DNA from: CAYTTA01 sp964440655 | Lineage (GTDB): Bacteria > Bacteroidota > Rhodothermia > Balneolales > Balneolaceae | Assembly (NCBI GenBank): GCA_964440655.1 | Contig: CAYTTA010000048.1 | Span: 1-19,987, forward strand | Direction: 5' to 3' | Length of the DNA: 19,987 nt | Shown: piece after piece, positions 13,220 to 19,987 of the stretch | Position numbering within the stretch: the stretch's first letter is position 1 | Layout of the letters: each line of letters opens with the position of its first letter | Position numbers and translations under genes: made by a program | The notes under the pieces: generated by a model | Databases searched by the model: none | The model's input: only the letters and a program-made list of their open reading frames with translations | What the model was told of the DNA's origin: nothing

Positions 13220-13319
13220 CCGGAAGAGTCCGTTTTGTCGAGAAGAGCGGCCGTTCCGGAAGGATCCGGGCGGATCCCGCACCCCACTGGTTTACTGGCT
13301 ACTAAACAGGAATAACAGA

Positions 13320-15494
13320 ATGAACTGGATCAACTCCATCATCAGAAAATTTACGTTTCAGGGTGAGAACAGCAACACCACCATCACCGAACGGGTACTT
13401 ACCCTGTCAAAGGGGGGATCGGCAATGGTGTTTTTGCTGGGGCTTATTGCCACGGCCGGCCTGCTCTTCATCAACAACTATTCCAATACTCTTCTGAATG
13501 TCAACATCCGGGGGTGGAATCTGGCCAATGCTCTGGAGAGGGAGGTGCGAGGGGCGGGCAACGACCTTCTTCTCTACAGTGCCAACCCCTACGACACTAC
13601 CTCCTATCAGCGGGCGATGGAGCGTGTCCCGGTCATGGAGAGCCATTTTGCCGAGCTGCAATCTCTGACGGGAGTTGCAGGGTCGGAGGGCGGTGCCGGC
13701 AGCAGGAGTGCCAACCGTGCTTCCGCAGGCGAGGATGGGGGGGATTCGGCCGACATCCGGTCCATCGGGGATCAGATCACCATCTACCGCAACACCACGG
13801 AGGCCTATCATGAGGCGATGGTCGAACTGCTCTACTACCGCAGACTGGTGGAGGAGTCGCTTCAGGAGCTGCAGGAGAGTCTTCTGGAGTACCGCACCGC
13901 GCTGAATGAAGATCTTGACAGGCTGATCTCATCGGGTTCCGGCAGGCAGCAGCTGGGAGAGCTCACCTGGTTTATCAATGAGTCCAACACACTCCTTTTC
14001 GAGATCAACCGGGCGGCCGGGGAGCTCTGGAGATCGGAGGTGGTGAACGATCTGGAAGCGTTCCGGGCGGTCGAGAGAGTGTTCGATCGCGAGCGGGACC
14101 GGCTCGGCCAGATTCATGACCGCGAAGTGGATCCGATCCGGCAGATCACCGTCTCCATCGCCCTTGCACTGATGAACGACAACGTGGCTGCCGTCCGCAG
14201 CATGGTGGCCGCCAAACAGCAGCAGCAGGAGCAGGAAGAGATTCGAAGAAGCGTCTTTGAGGAGATTCTCTCCAGCACGTCGGCCGTAGCTGCGGAATCC
14301 GAGCAGACCGCCTACAATCAGGGTGTGAAGACCTACTCCATGGTCCGGCTTCTGCTTTGGGTACTTGGGATCGGAGCAGTAGTGGCCGTCGTCGGGGCAA
14401 TCGTTTTTGGAAACTTCATCGGCCGCTCGATCAATGCGGTGCTGGGCGAGGTGATCGATCGGCTCTCAGGAGGAGCGGAGCAGGTGAACGCCTCTTCCAT
14501 CCAGCTCGCGGGTGCAAGCCAGGAGCTGGCCGAGAGTGCCAGTGAACAGGCGGCAAGTCTTCAGGAAACCACCTCCTCCCTCGAGGAGATCTCGGCCCAG
14601 ACAAAGCAGACGGCCAACAATGCCAGCCAGGCCGAGAAGGCGATGAAGGAGACCGAGCCCCGGGTGGCCAGCGGTATGGATGCGATGCAGCGGATGAATG
14701 AGGCGATGGAGGAGATCAAGAAGGCCTCTCTGGAAACCTCCAAGATCATCAAGACCATTGATGACATCGCTTTCCAGACCAATCTGCTCTCTCTGAATGC
14801 GGCTGTCGAGGCGGCCCGGGCCGGAGAGGCGGGCAAAGGTTTTGCCGTGGTGGCCGAAGAGGTGAGAAACCTGGCGCAGCGAAGCGCCGAAGCGGCAAAG
14901 AATACCGCCGAGCTGATCGAGCAGTCGCAACGGAGTTCCGAGCGGGGAGCCGAGGTGGCGCGGGAAGTGGCGGACAACCTGCTGAAGATCGAAGAGAGCA
15001 TTACCAATGTGAGCACACTGGTGGTTGAGATCTCAGCGGCCGCCAATGAGCAGGAGACCGGTCTTTCACAACTGAACACCGTGATGCATGAGATGGACAA
15101 GATGGTTCAGGGCAACGCCTCCAATTCCCAGGAGTCGGCAAGTGCAGCGGAAGAGCTCTCGGCCCAGGCGTCCGATTTCCTGCAGATCGTGGAGCAGCTG
15201 GTAAGCCTCGTGGGGAAAAATGACCGGCAGGAGTCGGAAGCTGTTAACAGCGCACACGGCTCCGGCTACGGTCGCGGGATTCCGGTTGTGGTGCAGCAGG
15301 GAGGCAAGCCGGGGGACGGACGGGGTCGCTATCCGGGAGCGGGCTTTGAGGGCGCGGGCACCGGAGCAGGTCCCGGTGCGGGACTTTCGAACGGTGGAAA
15401 CGGCGGGGGCAAAGGCGGGGGCAATGGCAGTTCCATCCGCAGGGAGGCTCGCCGGCTGATTCCGCTTGATGATGATGATCTGAACGAATTCTGA
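13320..15494 (+). CDS. Transmembrane methyl-accepting chemotaxis protein, Gly-rich tail
   Basis: From ATG 13320 the product is 724 residues. TM1 is at about 32-55 (SAMVFLLGLIATAGLLFI) and TM2 at about 342-366 (LLLWVLGIGAVVAVVGAIVF). Between them is a helical periplasmic sensor with a low-complexity Gly/Ser/Asp insertion at about 118-147. No clear HAMP domain follows TM2; the signalling coiled coil begins almost at once. The hairpin tip is intact (IAFQTNLLSLNAAVEAARAG, then EAGKGFAVVAEEVRNLA, about 480-520). Residues 634-724 form a Gly-rich tail ending DDDDLNEF, with no CheR-binding pentapeptide. The open frame extends upstream over cheW's end, but the ATG with AGGA 8 nt upstream gives the natural N-terminus. 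It lies 100 bp after cheW. Confidence 0.92.
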   Translation: MNWINSIIRKFTFQGENSNTTITERVLTLSKGGSAMVFLLGLIATAGLLFINNYSNTLLNVNIRGWNLANALEREVRGAGNDLLLYSANPYDTTSYQRAMERVPVMESHFAELQSLTGVAGSEGGAGSRSANRASAGEDGGDSADIRSIGDQITIYRNTTEAYHEAMVELLYYRRLVEESLQELQESLLEYRTALNEDLDRLISSGSGRQQLGELTWFINESNTLLFEINRAAGELWRSEVVNDLEAFRAVERVFDRERDRLGQIHDREVDPIRQITVSIALALMNDNVAAVRSMVAAKQQQQEQEEIRRSVFEEILSSTSAVAAESEQTAYNQGVKTYSMVRLLLWVLGIGAVVAVVGAIVFGNFIGRSINAVLGEVIDRLSGGAEQVNASSIQLAGASQELAESASEQAASLQETTSSLEEISAQTKQTANNASQAEKAMKETEPRVASGMDAMQRMNEAMEEIKKASLETSKIIKTIDDIAFQTNLLSLNAAVEAARAGEAGKGFAVVAEEVRNLAQRSAEAAKNTAELIEQSQRSSERGAEVAREVADNLLKIEESITNVSTLVVEISAAANEQETGLSQLNTVMHEMDKMVQGNASNSQESASAAEELSAQASDFLQIVEQLVSLVGKNDRQESEAVNSAHGSGYGRGIPVVVQQGGKPGDGRGRYPGAGFEGAGTGAGPGAGLSNGGNGGGKGGGNGSSIRREARRLIPLDDDDLNEF

Positions 15495-15535
15495 GACTGT
15501 GTTGAATTGGCCGGGCCATGGATCACCCGGACCAC

Positions 15536-15562
15536 TAAAGTCCGGACTCCGGGTGCCGATAA
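15536..15562 (+). promoter_or_regulatory. Perfect-consensus sigma-28 (FliA) promoter of the TonB_C gene
   Basis: The site reads TAAA (15536-15539), 15 bp, then GCCGATAA (15555-15562), an exact match to the textbook sigma-28 consensus and the best of the six here. The spacer holds the palindrome AGTCCGGACT (15539-15548). The predicted start near 15569 leaves a leader of about 33 nt before the ATG at 15602. Confidence 0.92.
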
Positions 15563-15601
15563 GAAATCCAACAAAAACCGATACTTAACATCTTTAGCGG
15601 A

Positions 15602-16045
15602 ATGTCTGATCACAAGAATCTAAATGAAAACAAAATCCGTAATTCAGCTCGAAGATCCTTTTTCGGATGGATCCTGGCGGCAGTTCTCATTACGGGGACC
15701 GGTATCCTGCTTACCTGCCCCAGCGATAGCTATGCACAGGAGTCGGACGTGCATACCGTCGTCGATACCATGCCTGAGATTGTAGGCGGCCTGAAGTCCC
15801 TCTATGACAACATCCGCTACCCGCGGGAAGCGGTGAGCCGGGGTATTGAGGGACGTGTCTACCTGCAGTTCATTGTAACGGAAAGCGGCAGGGTGGAGGA
15901 TCCCAAGGTTCTTCGGGATATCGGCGGAGGTTGCGGTGAGGCGGCTCTCGAGGCTCTCAGCAAGATCCAGTTCACACCGGGGGTTCACGAAGGCAAGCCC
16001 GTAAAGGTGCTCTACACCCTTCCGGTGGCCTTCCGGCTGGAGTAA
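15602..16045 (+). CDS. Secreted TonB C-terminal-domain protein in the flagellar regulon
   Basis: This 147-residue protein has basic N-terminal residues and one hydrophobic segment (about 20-40, FFGWILAAVLITGTGILLTC). SYAQE follows, which resembles a signal-peptidase site near residue 45. The rest (about 58-147) is a TonB_C domain: IRYPREAVSRGIEGRVYLQF, then IVTESGRVEDPKVLRDIGGG and KIQFTPGVHEGKPV. There is no proline-rich periplasmic linker, and the segment may be cleaved, so it is unlikely to act as a standard energy-transducing TonB. It is better described as a periplasmic TonB_C protein. It is preceded by a perfect sigma-28 promoter directly downstream of the receptor gene, so it is probably made with the flagellum. 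Its function is unknown. Confidence 0.85.
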   Translation: MSDHKNLNENKIRNSARRSFFGWILAAVLITGTGILLTCPSDSYAQESDVHTVVDTMPEIVGGLKSLYDNIRYPREAVSRGIEGRVYLQFIVTESGRVEDPKVLRDIGGGCGEAALEALSKIQFTPGVHEGKPVKVLYTLPVAFRLE

Positions 16046-16066
16046 GTAAAACGGATTCGCCGGACG

Positions 16067-16202
16067 GAAGCGGCCAAGCGGCCGGATCAAGCGGCAGTGG
16101 CAGGGCCAGGCGGTTGGAGTGGAGTGGCCGGGCGGTTGTAGCGGCTTGGGCTTGGAGTGGCCAGGCGGGTTTGAGCGGCCAGGCGACACAAGAAGTGGCC
16201 AG
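16067..16202. repeat. Degenerate GC-rich intergenic repeat array running into a gap
   Basis: After the TonB_C gene, related words such as AGCGGCCAGGCG, AGTGGCCAGGCGGG and AGTGGCCGGGCGG recur roughly every 16-22 bp up to the second N gap. No coding frame looks protein-like. After the gap the sequence contains CTGGCCACTGCC, the reverse complement of the repeat core, so an inverted copy or palindrome may lie across the gap. Confidence 0.7.
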
Positions 16203-16302
16203 NNNNNNNNNNNNNNNNNNNNNNNNNNNNNNNNNNNNNNNNNNNNNNNNNNNNNNNNNNNNNNNNNNNNNNNNNNNNNNNNNNNNNNNNNNNNNNNNNN
16301 NN
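16203..16302. other. Assembly gap (100 N)
   Basis: Exactly 100 Ns end the degenerate AGYGGCCAGG array. As with the first gap, the assembly broke at a repeat, so real length and content are unknown. Confidence 0.97.
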
Positions 16303-16449
16303 CGGCGGATCGTGACTACACGGCAGGCTGGCCACTGCCATCCAGACAATCTATATATGCCTTCGGATCCCTCTGTAATTATTCCACTTTTCCACCTCAG
16401 ACAGGAATAATGGGAGAGGGAGTCGAAGCGTGCCTGATAGTGGTGGTTT
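16303..16449. other. Intergenic DNA right of the second gap
   Basis: Together with the array and gap this completes a gene-free stretch of about 470 bp between the TonB_C gene and the convergent SRPBCC gene. I see no gene or RNA here, and no clear terminator for the TonB_C gene; one may lie in the gap. Confidence 0.5.
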
Positions 16450-16475
16450 AACGGGGATAAAGGGGGGAGGCCCCC
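16450..16475 (-). terminator. Probable intrinsic terminator of the SRPBCC gene
   Basis: On the minus strand GGGGG-CCT-CCCCC (about 16475-16463) is followed by a short TTTAT tail. It lies about 43 bp past the stop at 16519. The stem is very GC-rich but short and the T tract is weak. Confidence 0.55.
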
Positions 16476-16518
16476 ATAGAGCCGTCTTAAAGCTCGAGGT
16501 GCCGATACACCATGATGG

Positions 16519-17172
16519 CTACATCGCAGGCACCTCTCCGGATTCGACATACCTTTTGAAGTTTCGTATGTCGGACCGGACCAGGTACTCGAAAGCGGGG
16601 TTGAGCAACTTGAGAACCGCCTCTCCGGGAGTTCCAAGCGGAGCCCGGTAGGTGAGGTCGAGTTCAATACGGGTTCCAAGCTGCCCTGCTTCATGGAAAT
16701 GGATGCTTCCCTCGTTTTCGACGGAAGAACCGGGAAGGGATTTCCAGCGGATCAGTTCGTTGGGTATCTCTTCGACAAGTCTGCTTTTCCAGCTGACGGT
16801 ACCGAGCCCCCCGGGAATGGTAACAGTCCATCGGGTGATCTTTTCGTCAATCGGAAGGACGCTTTCGAGATGTTCCATGAACCGGGGAAGATTTTCCAGT
16901 CTGCGCCAAAATGCGTAGACTTCGTTGCGTGGTTTGTTGACGGTGAGTTCTGTCAGGATGCGGATGTTTTTTCCGCTGATCTCTCCGGCGCCATTTCGAA
17001 TGGCGGCCCGTACCGGACAGAAACCCGTCGTCCCACGATAGAGAAGGAATCCTCCCGTAAAGAATTTCAGAAAGCTTTTCTTCTCTCCTGCCAGGCCGTT
17101 GAACAGCAGGAAGGAACCGGCTGCTACGGAAAGGGTCCGTTCGGTCTGCCCGAGGTTTTTCTTCTCGTTCAT
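16519..17172 (-). CDS. DUF2892-like membrane segment fused to SRPBCC (cyclase/dehydrase-like) domain
   Basis: This 217-residue protein has an N-terminal region (about 8-60: GQTERTLSVAAGSFLLFNGL, then KFFTGGFLLYRGTTGFCPV) resembling the short YgaP/DUF2892 membrane domain. An SRPBCC/polyketide-cyclase-like domain follows (about 72-210: LTVNKPRNEVYAFWRRLENL, PRFMEHLESV, ELIRWKSLPGSSVENEGSIH). Such fusions are widespread, and their ligands and functions are mostly unknown. An AGGTGA Shine-Dalgarno sequence 6 nt before the ATG fixes the start. It has no apparent link to motility and no sigma-28 site upstream. It diverges from the SusC/RagA gene. Confidence 0.8.
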   Translation of the reverse strand: MNEKKNLGQTERTLSVAAGSFLLFNGLAGEKKSFLKFFTGGFLLYRGTTGFCPVRAAIRNGAGEISGKNIRILTELTVNKPRNEVYAFWRRLENLPRFMEHLESVLPIDEKITRWTVTIPGGLGTVSWKSRLVEEIPNELIRWKSLPGSSVENEGSIHFHEAGQLGTRIELDLTYRAPLGTPGEAVLKLLNPAFEYLVRSDIRNFKRYVESGEVPAM

Positions 17173-17235
17173 TGATGATCACCTGTCTCTCTTTTCGCGT
17201 TTCAAGGCAGTACAGCCAGGCAGTGTGCGCCAAGC

Positions 17236-17277
17236 ATAGCATTGGGTTGATAGCATTGGGATAAATAGCATAAGCTC
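17236..17277. repeat. Short direct repeats upstream of the SRPBCC gene
   Basis: ATAGCATTGGG occurs at 17236 and 17250, and a partial copy ATAGCATAAG lies at 17265, at 14-15 bp spacing. The site lies 65-105 bp upstream of the minus-strand SRPBCC start, where an operator could be, but a plain minisatellite is equally possible. Confidence 0.6.
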
Positions 17278-17346
17278 ACCCTGATCGAAAACAGAAGGTC
17301 GGTCGGCAAGCGTTCCGGCCCCATTTGGAAAAGTGAAACAGTCGGC

Positions 17347-17489
17347 AGTCCCGCAGGGACAACCGTGATGAAGAGGTAACCGTGTTGCACAGGGACATCC
17401 GTGTTGCACAGGAATGACGTTGTTGCCCAGGGATAACTGTGATGCACTGGGATAGCCGTAATACAGGAATGTCCTGTTACGCAGAATAG
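17347..17489. repeat. Degenerate 17-19 bp tandem array
   Basis: Consecutive units at 17363, 17380, 17399, 17418, 17437, 17456 and 17473 follow the pattern CCGTGTTGCACAGGGATAA, with lengths of 17 or 19 bp. The best pair is 17380-17398 and 17399-17417. The array ends exactly where tRNA-like sequence begins. There is no spacer/repeat structure, so it is not CRISPR, and no frame looks protein-like. A perfect inverted repeat ACAGGA/TCCTGT lies within it near 17463-17477. Confidence 0.8.
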
Positions 17490-17536
17490 CCGGCTGTAAA
17501 CCGGTGAGTCCGCAGGTTCGAATCCTGCCCGGGGAG
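17489..17536 (+). pseudogene. 3'-half tRNA remnant (anticodon GTA, Tyr-like)
   Basis: The anticodon arm is GCCGG-CTGTAAA-CCGGT (17489-17505), with one G-U pair at the base and anticodon GTA. After a short variable region, a perfect T arm follows, GCAGG-TTCGAAT-CCTGC (17512-17528), then an acceptor-like CCGGGGA and G. No matching 5' acceptor strand (TCCCCGG) or D arm lies upstream; the degenerate array is there instead. Bacterial tRNA-Tyr normally has a long variable arm, absent here. It is best read as a truncated tRNA gene or an attachment-site copy of a tRNA 3' half. Confidence 0.5.
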
Positions 17537-17797
17537 CTGCTGAAGTTAAGCCTGCAGCAGTCAGATCAGGATTCTTCGTCAGATTGTCAGATGGTTCAGG
17601 CAGCGGCGGGCTACACTCATCGCATCAGGCAAAGCAGGCAAAGCAGGCAAAATTATGATTTTACACATGAAATCTGTTCATCATATAGGCTTGAGGTATT
17701 TCTGTTCGGGATAAAACCTCTAAGTTGTATCTTCCGGACATATTTTGTCAGTATTTGACACAATAAAATGGCCTGAAAATTAAAATGCACTCTGGTA
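17537..17797. other. AT-richer leader region of the SusC/RagA gene
   Basis: Together with the array and tRNA remnant this makes a 625-bp region without an intact gene between divergent genes. It includes a 9-bp repeat (next entry) and becomes AT-rich after about 17650. A promoter for the receptor gene should lie here. TTGACA at 17755 has no good -10 partner at 17 bp, and I found no clean Bacteroidota-type TAnnTTTG box. Confidence 0.4.
17627..17650. repeat. 9-bp tandem repeat
   Basis: AGGCAAAGC is repeated at 17627 and 17636, and a third copy begins at 17645. Confidence 0.8.
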
Positions 17798-19987
17798 ATG
17801 ATTGAAAAGCTACCCCCTAACGGCCTGTTGCACTCGTTCTTCTTTTCTCTGATTCTTCTTCTCTCTTTTCCAATCACTCAGCCTGTTCTGGCCTACGGGC
17901 CGGCTCCGGATCAACAGCCGGGAACGGGAATCCGGACGGTTGCGGGTCAGGTTCTTTCGCAGAGTTCTGGAGAGACGATGCCCGGCGTGAATGTGATGGC
18001 CCCGGGTACGCTGATCGGCACAGTGACCGGAATTGATGGCCGTTACGAGATTCAATTGCCGGAGGGGGTGGAGGAGTTGCAGTTCAGCTTTGTCGGCTAC
18101 CGGACGGTGGCCGTGGCGATTGCGGGGCGGAACCGGATAGATGTCCGCCTGGAGGAAGATATCCGCCAGCTCGACGATCTGGTCGTGGTAGGGTACGGAT
18201 CGGTTGCCAGGCGGCAACTTACCGGCTCCGTCTCCCGTCTGGAGGATGATGCCTTTGCCGGATCGTCCCTCACAACCGCCGAGCAGGCACTGCAAGGCCG
18301 TGTTTCCGGGGTGCAGTTCACCAATACTTCGGGAATGCTTGGAGCTCCTGTTTCCATGAGGATCCGGGGGGCGGCCTCCATTACAGCCAGTACAACCCCG
18401 CTCTTCGTCATCGACGGGATCCCGCTCACCAACCCGGTACTTTCGGGCAGTTCGGCAGTGGGTGCGGCCATGGGCGGCAGGGGGCTCAATCCGCTTATCA
18501 ACATCGATCCGAACGACATCGTCTCCTGGGAAGTGCTCAAGGATGCCTCCGCCACCGCGATCTACGGTTCCAGAGGTTCCAACGGGGTGGTGCTTATCAC
18601 CACACGTCAGGGAGAGGCGGGCCGCCCCCGCATCAACATAAGCTCCTATGGCGGATTCTCCACCTATACGAACCGTTACGACATGATGAATGGTGAGGAG
18701 TATACCCGCATCTGGAACCAGGCGGCGATCAACCGGTTCGGCCCCGAGGCGACCCCCTATCTGATCACCTCCGATCAGATCAGCGATACCGACTGGTTTG
18801 ATCTTGCAACCCGCACCGGGGCCCAGCAGGAGACCAGCGTGAACATCACGGGCGGGACCGGTCAGACCCGCTACTACATCGGTGGAACCTGGCGCTGGGA
18901 AGAGGGGTATGTCCGGAACAATGAACAGAGCCGCTATTCAACCCGCATCCGGCTCGATCACAACCTGAGCGACCGGGTCAGGGTTGGTGTGAATCTGAGT
19001 CCCTCACGCACCGACAACCACCGCATCTATGTGGAGAACTCGGTCTCCTCACCGATGACCTACAGCTTCCTCATGCCTCCCAACGTGGCGGCCAGGCTTG
19101 CGGACGGTTCGCTCAATCCGGGCGACAACGTCAACCCGCTCGGACCGGCTTTCCCCGGCACCCCCCTTACCAACATCGAAGGGGTGACCGCCCGCTCCAA
19201 TCTGACACGGGTCCTGGGATCGGCCGACCTGCAATGGATGATCACCGGCAACCTCTCCGTGAACAGTGAATTCGGAATTGATCTGTTCCAGCTTCAGGAA
19301 AATGTCCATAACGCCAGCATCACGACCGATGGCTATCCGGATGGCTCCGCCTATGCCGGAAACGACCAATACCGGAACTACAACTTCATCAACCGCCTGG
19401 AGTACCGGCGCAGCTGGAGGGAGCATGATCTGGATTTCATGGTCGGTTTCCACTGGCAGCAGTCGGACAATCAATATTTCAGTGTATTCGGCCGCAACTT
19501 TGCCTCCGACGACTTGCGGAACATCGACTCGGCATCGGAGATCACGGCCGGGGCGGGAGGAGAGACCTCTTGGGCCTTCGCCGGCTATTTTTCCCGTCTC
19601 AACTACATGTTCCGGGAGCGCTTTCTTCTAACGCTGACCGGTCGTCTGGACGGATCCTCACGGTTCGGGGCATCCAACCGATACGGATTCTTTCCGGCTG
19701 TTTCTGCCGGCTGGATTATCAGTGACGAGAAGTGGTACGGCCTGCCCGGGATCGATTTCCTGAAACTGCGGGCCGGAGTGGGGCAGACCGGTAACGCCGA
19801 GATCGGCAACTTTGCCGCCCTGGGACTGGTCGATTTCGGACACAACTACAATGACCGGCCAGGCGGCAGGTTGTCCCAGCTCGCCAATCCCGACCTGAAG
19901 TGGGAGAAGACCACCCAGATTGACGCGGCGCTGGAGTTCGGATTGCTGGAGAGCCGGATTCGGGGGAGCGTCGGCTACTACCTGAAA
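17798..19987 (+). CDS. SusC/RagA-family TonB-dependent outer-membrane receptor, 5' 730 codons
   Basis: The frame from ATG 17798 is open to the window end (730 codons; the gene continues). A signal peptide is visible (FFFSLILLLSFPITQPVLA, cleavage near residue 33). A carboxypeptidase-regulatory-like domain follows (about 46-125: TVAGQVLSQSSG, GTVTGIDGRYEIQLP, LQFSFVGYRTV). The SusC signature LDDLVVVGYGSVARRQLTGS comes next (about 128-148), then the plug (ALQGRVSGVQFTN, MRIRGAASI, TPLFVIDGIPL, VLKDASATAIYGSRGSNGVV, ITTRQG). The rest is beta-barrel. It imports large ligands across the outer membrane using TonB energy. The ligand is unknown and no SusD partner is visible; one would be expected just beyond the edge. 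No Shine-Dalgarno sequence is seen, which is common in this phylum. Confidence 0.93.
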   Translation, partial: MIEKLPPNGLLHSFFFSLILLLSFPITQPVLAYGPAPDQQPGTGIRTVAGQVLSQSSGETMPGVNVMAPGTLIGTVTGIDGRYEIQLPEGVEELQFSFVGYRTVAVAIAGRNRIDVRLEEDIRQLDDLVVVGYGSVARRQLTGSVSRLEDDAFAGSSLTTAEQALQGRVSGVQFTNTSGMLGAPVSMRIRGAASITASTTPLFVIDGIPLTNPVLSGSSAVGAAMGGRGLNPLINIDPNDIVSWEVLKDASATAIYGSRGSNGVVLITTRQGEAGRPRINISSYGGFSTYTNRYDMMNGEEYTRIWNQAAINRFGPEATPYLITSDQISDTDWFDLATRTGAQQETSVNITGGTGQTRYYIGGTWRWEEGYVRNNEQSRYSTRIRLDHNLSDRVRVGVNLSPSRTDNHRIYVENSVSSPMTYSFLMPPNVAARLADGSLNPGDNVNPLGPAFPGTPLTNIEGVTARSNLTRVLGSADLQWMITGNLSVNSEFGIDLFQLQENVHNASITTDGYPDGSAYAGNDQYRNYNFINRLEYRRSWREHDLDFMVGFHWQQSDNQYFSVFGRNFASDDLRNIDSASEITAGAGGETSWAFAGYFSRLNYMFRERFLLTLTGRLDGSSRFGASNRYGFFPAVSAGWIISDEKWYGLPGIDFLKLRAGVGQTGNAEIGNFAALGLVDFGHNYNDRPGGRLSQLANPDLKWEKTTQIDAALEFGLLESRIRGSVGYYLK

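Noticed and set aside
13131..13319. Upstream extension of the chemoreceptor reading frame over the end of cheW
   Set aside because: The extension overlaps cheW in another frame, its residues look unlike receptor sequence, and the ATG at 13320 has a ribosome site and a normal N-terminus.
15972..16694. Minus-strand open frame crossing the second N gap
   Set aside because: It runs through Ns, the degenerate repeat array and part of two real genes, and shows no protein-like features.
17347..17489. CRISPR-like array
   Set aside because: Units are contiguous 17-19 bp degenerate repeats without unique spacers, and no cas genes are near.
17400..17540. Complete functional tRNA gene
   Set aside because: Only the anticodon arm, T arm and 3' acceptor strand are present. 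No 5' acceptor partner or D arm is found, and the variable region is too short for a bacterial tRNA-Tyr.
17504..17758. 84-codon open frame starting MSPQVRILPGE
   Set aside because: The VRILPG-type start is the usual artefact of translating a tRNA 3' end, and the rest has no protein-like features.
17755..17783. TTGACA-type promoter for the SusC/RagA gene
   Set aside because: TTGACA is present, but the hexamer 17 bp downstream is AATTAA, a poor -10, and this phylum uses a different primary-sigma consensus.

Overview
The window is a flagellar filament and chemotaxis locus from a motile, GC-rich member of the Bacteroidota/Rhodothermota/Balneolota group. The group assignment is an inference. It rests on a SusC/RagA-type TonB-dependent receptor and a small TonB C-terminal-domain protein lying beside a full flagellar and che set. 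Classical Bacteroidetes lack flagella, so Balneolota or Rhodothermota fit best. Many starts have a weak or no Shine-Dalgarno sequence.

Layout. On the left, a flagellin gene (minus, cut by the window edge) and fliD (plus) diverge. A small excisionase-like HTH gene (minus) converges on fliD across a bidirectional terminator. Then come flgL and flgK (minus, flgK upstream), ending in an intrinsic terminator. From 5192 a compact plus-strand che operon runs cheY, cheX-like, cheA, cheR, cheD, a second cheX-like gene, cheB and a second cheY. The cheB/cheY junction is interrupted by a 100-N assembly gap inside a 15-bp tandem array. cheW and a transmembrane chemoreceptor follow, then a secreted TonB_C-domain protein. 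The right part holds repeat-rich intergenic DNA with a second 100-N gap, a minus-strand DUF2892-like/SRPBCC gene, a degenerate 17-19 bp repeat array ending in a 3'-half tRNA remnant, and the 5' 730 codons of a SusC/RagA receptor gene.

Regulation. Six sites match the flagellar sigma factor (sigma-28/FliA) consensus, each with a spacer of exactly 15 bp: upstream of flagellin, fliD, flgK, the cheY operon, cheW-mcp and the TonB_C gene. The TonB_C gene has the perfect consensus TAAA-N15-GCCGATAA. These sites tie the filament parts, the signalling machinery and an otherwise unexplained periplasmic protein into one late-flagellar regulon.

How the genes work together. The receptor and CheW control CheA. 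CheA phosphorylates the CheY proteins and CheB. CheR and CheB methylate and demethylate the receptor, and CheD deamidates it. Two CheX-type proteins are the likely CheY-P phosphatases; no CheC or CheZ is in the window. FlgK and FlgL join hook to filament, flagellin builds the filament, and FliD caps it.

Most unusual features: the uniform sigma-28 promoter set and its TonB_C member; short tandem repeats (12-24 bp units, multiples of 3) in the linkers and tails of several Che proteins; a long N-terminal extension on CheA; and the repeat array abutting a half tRNA gene.
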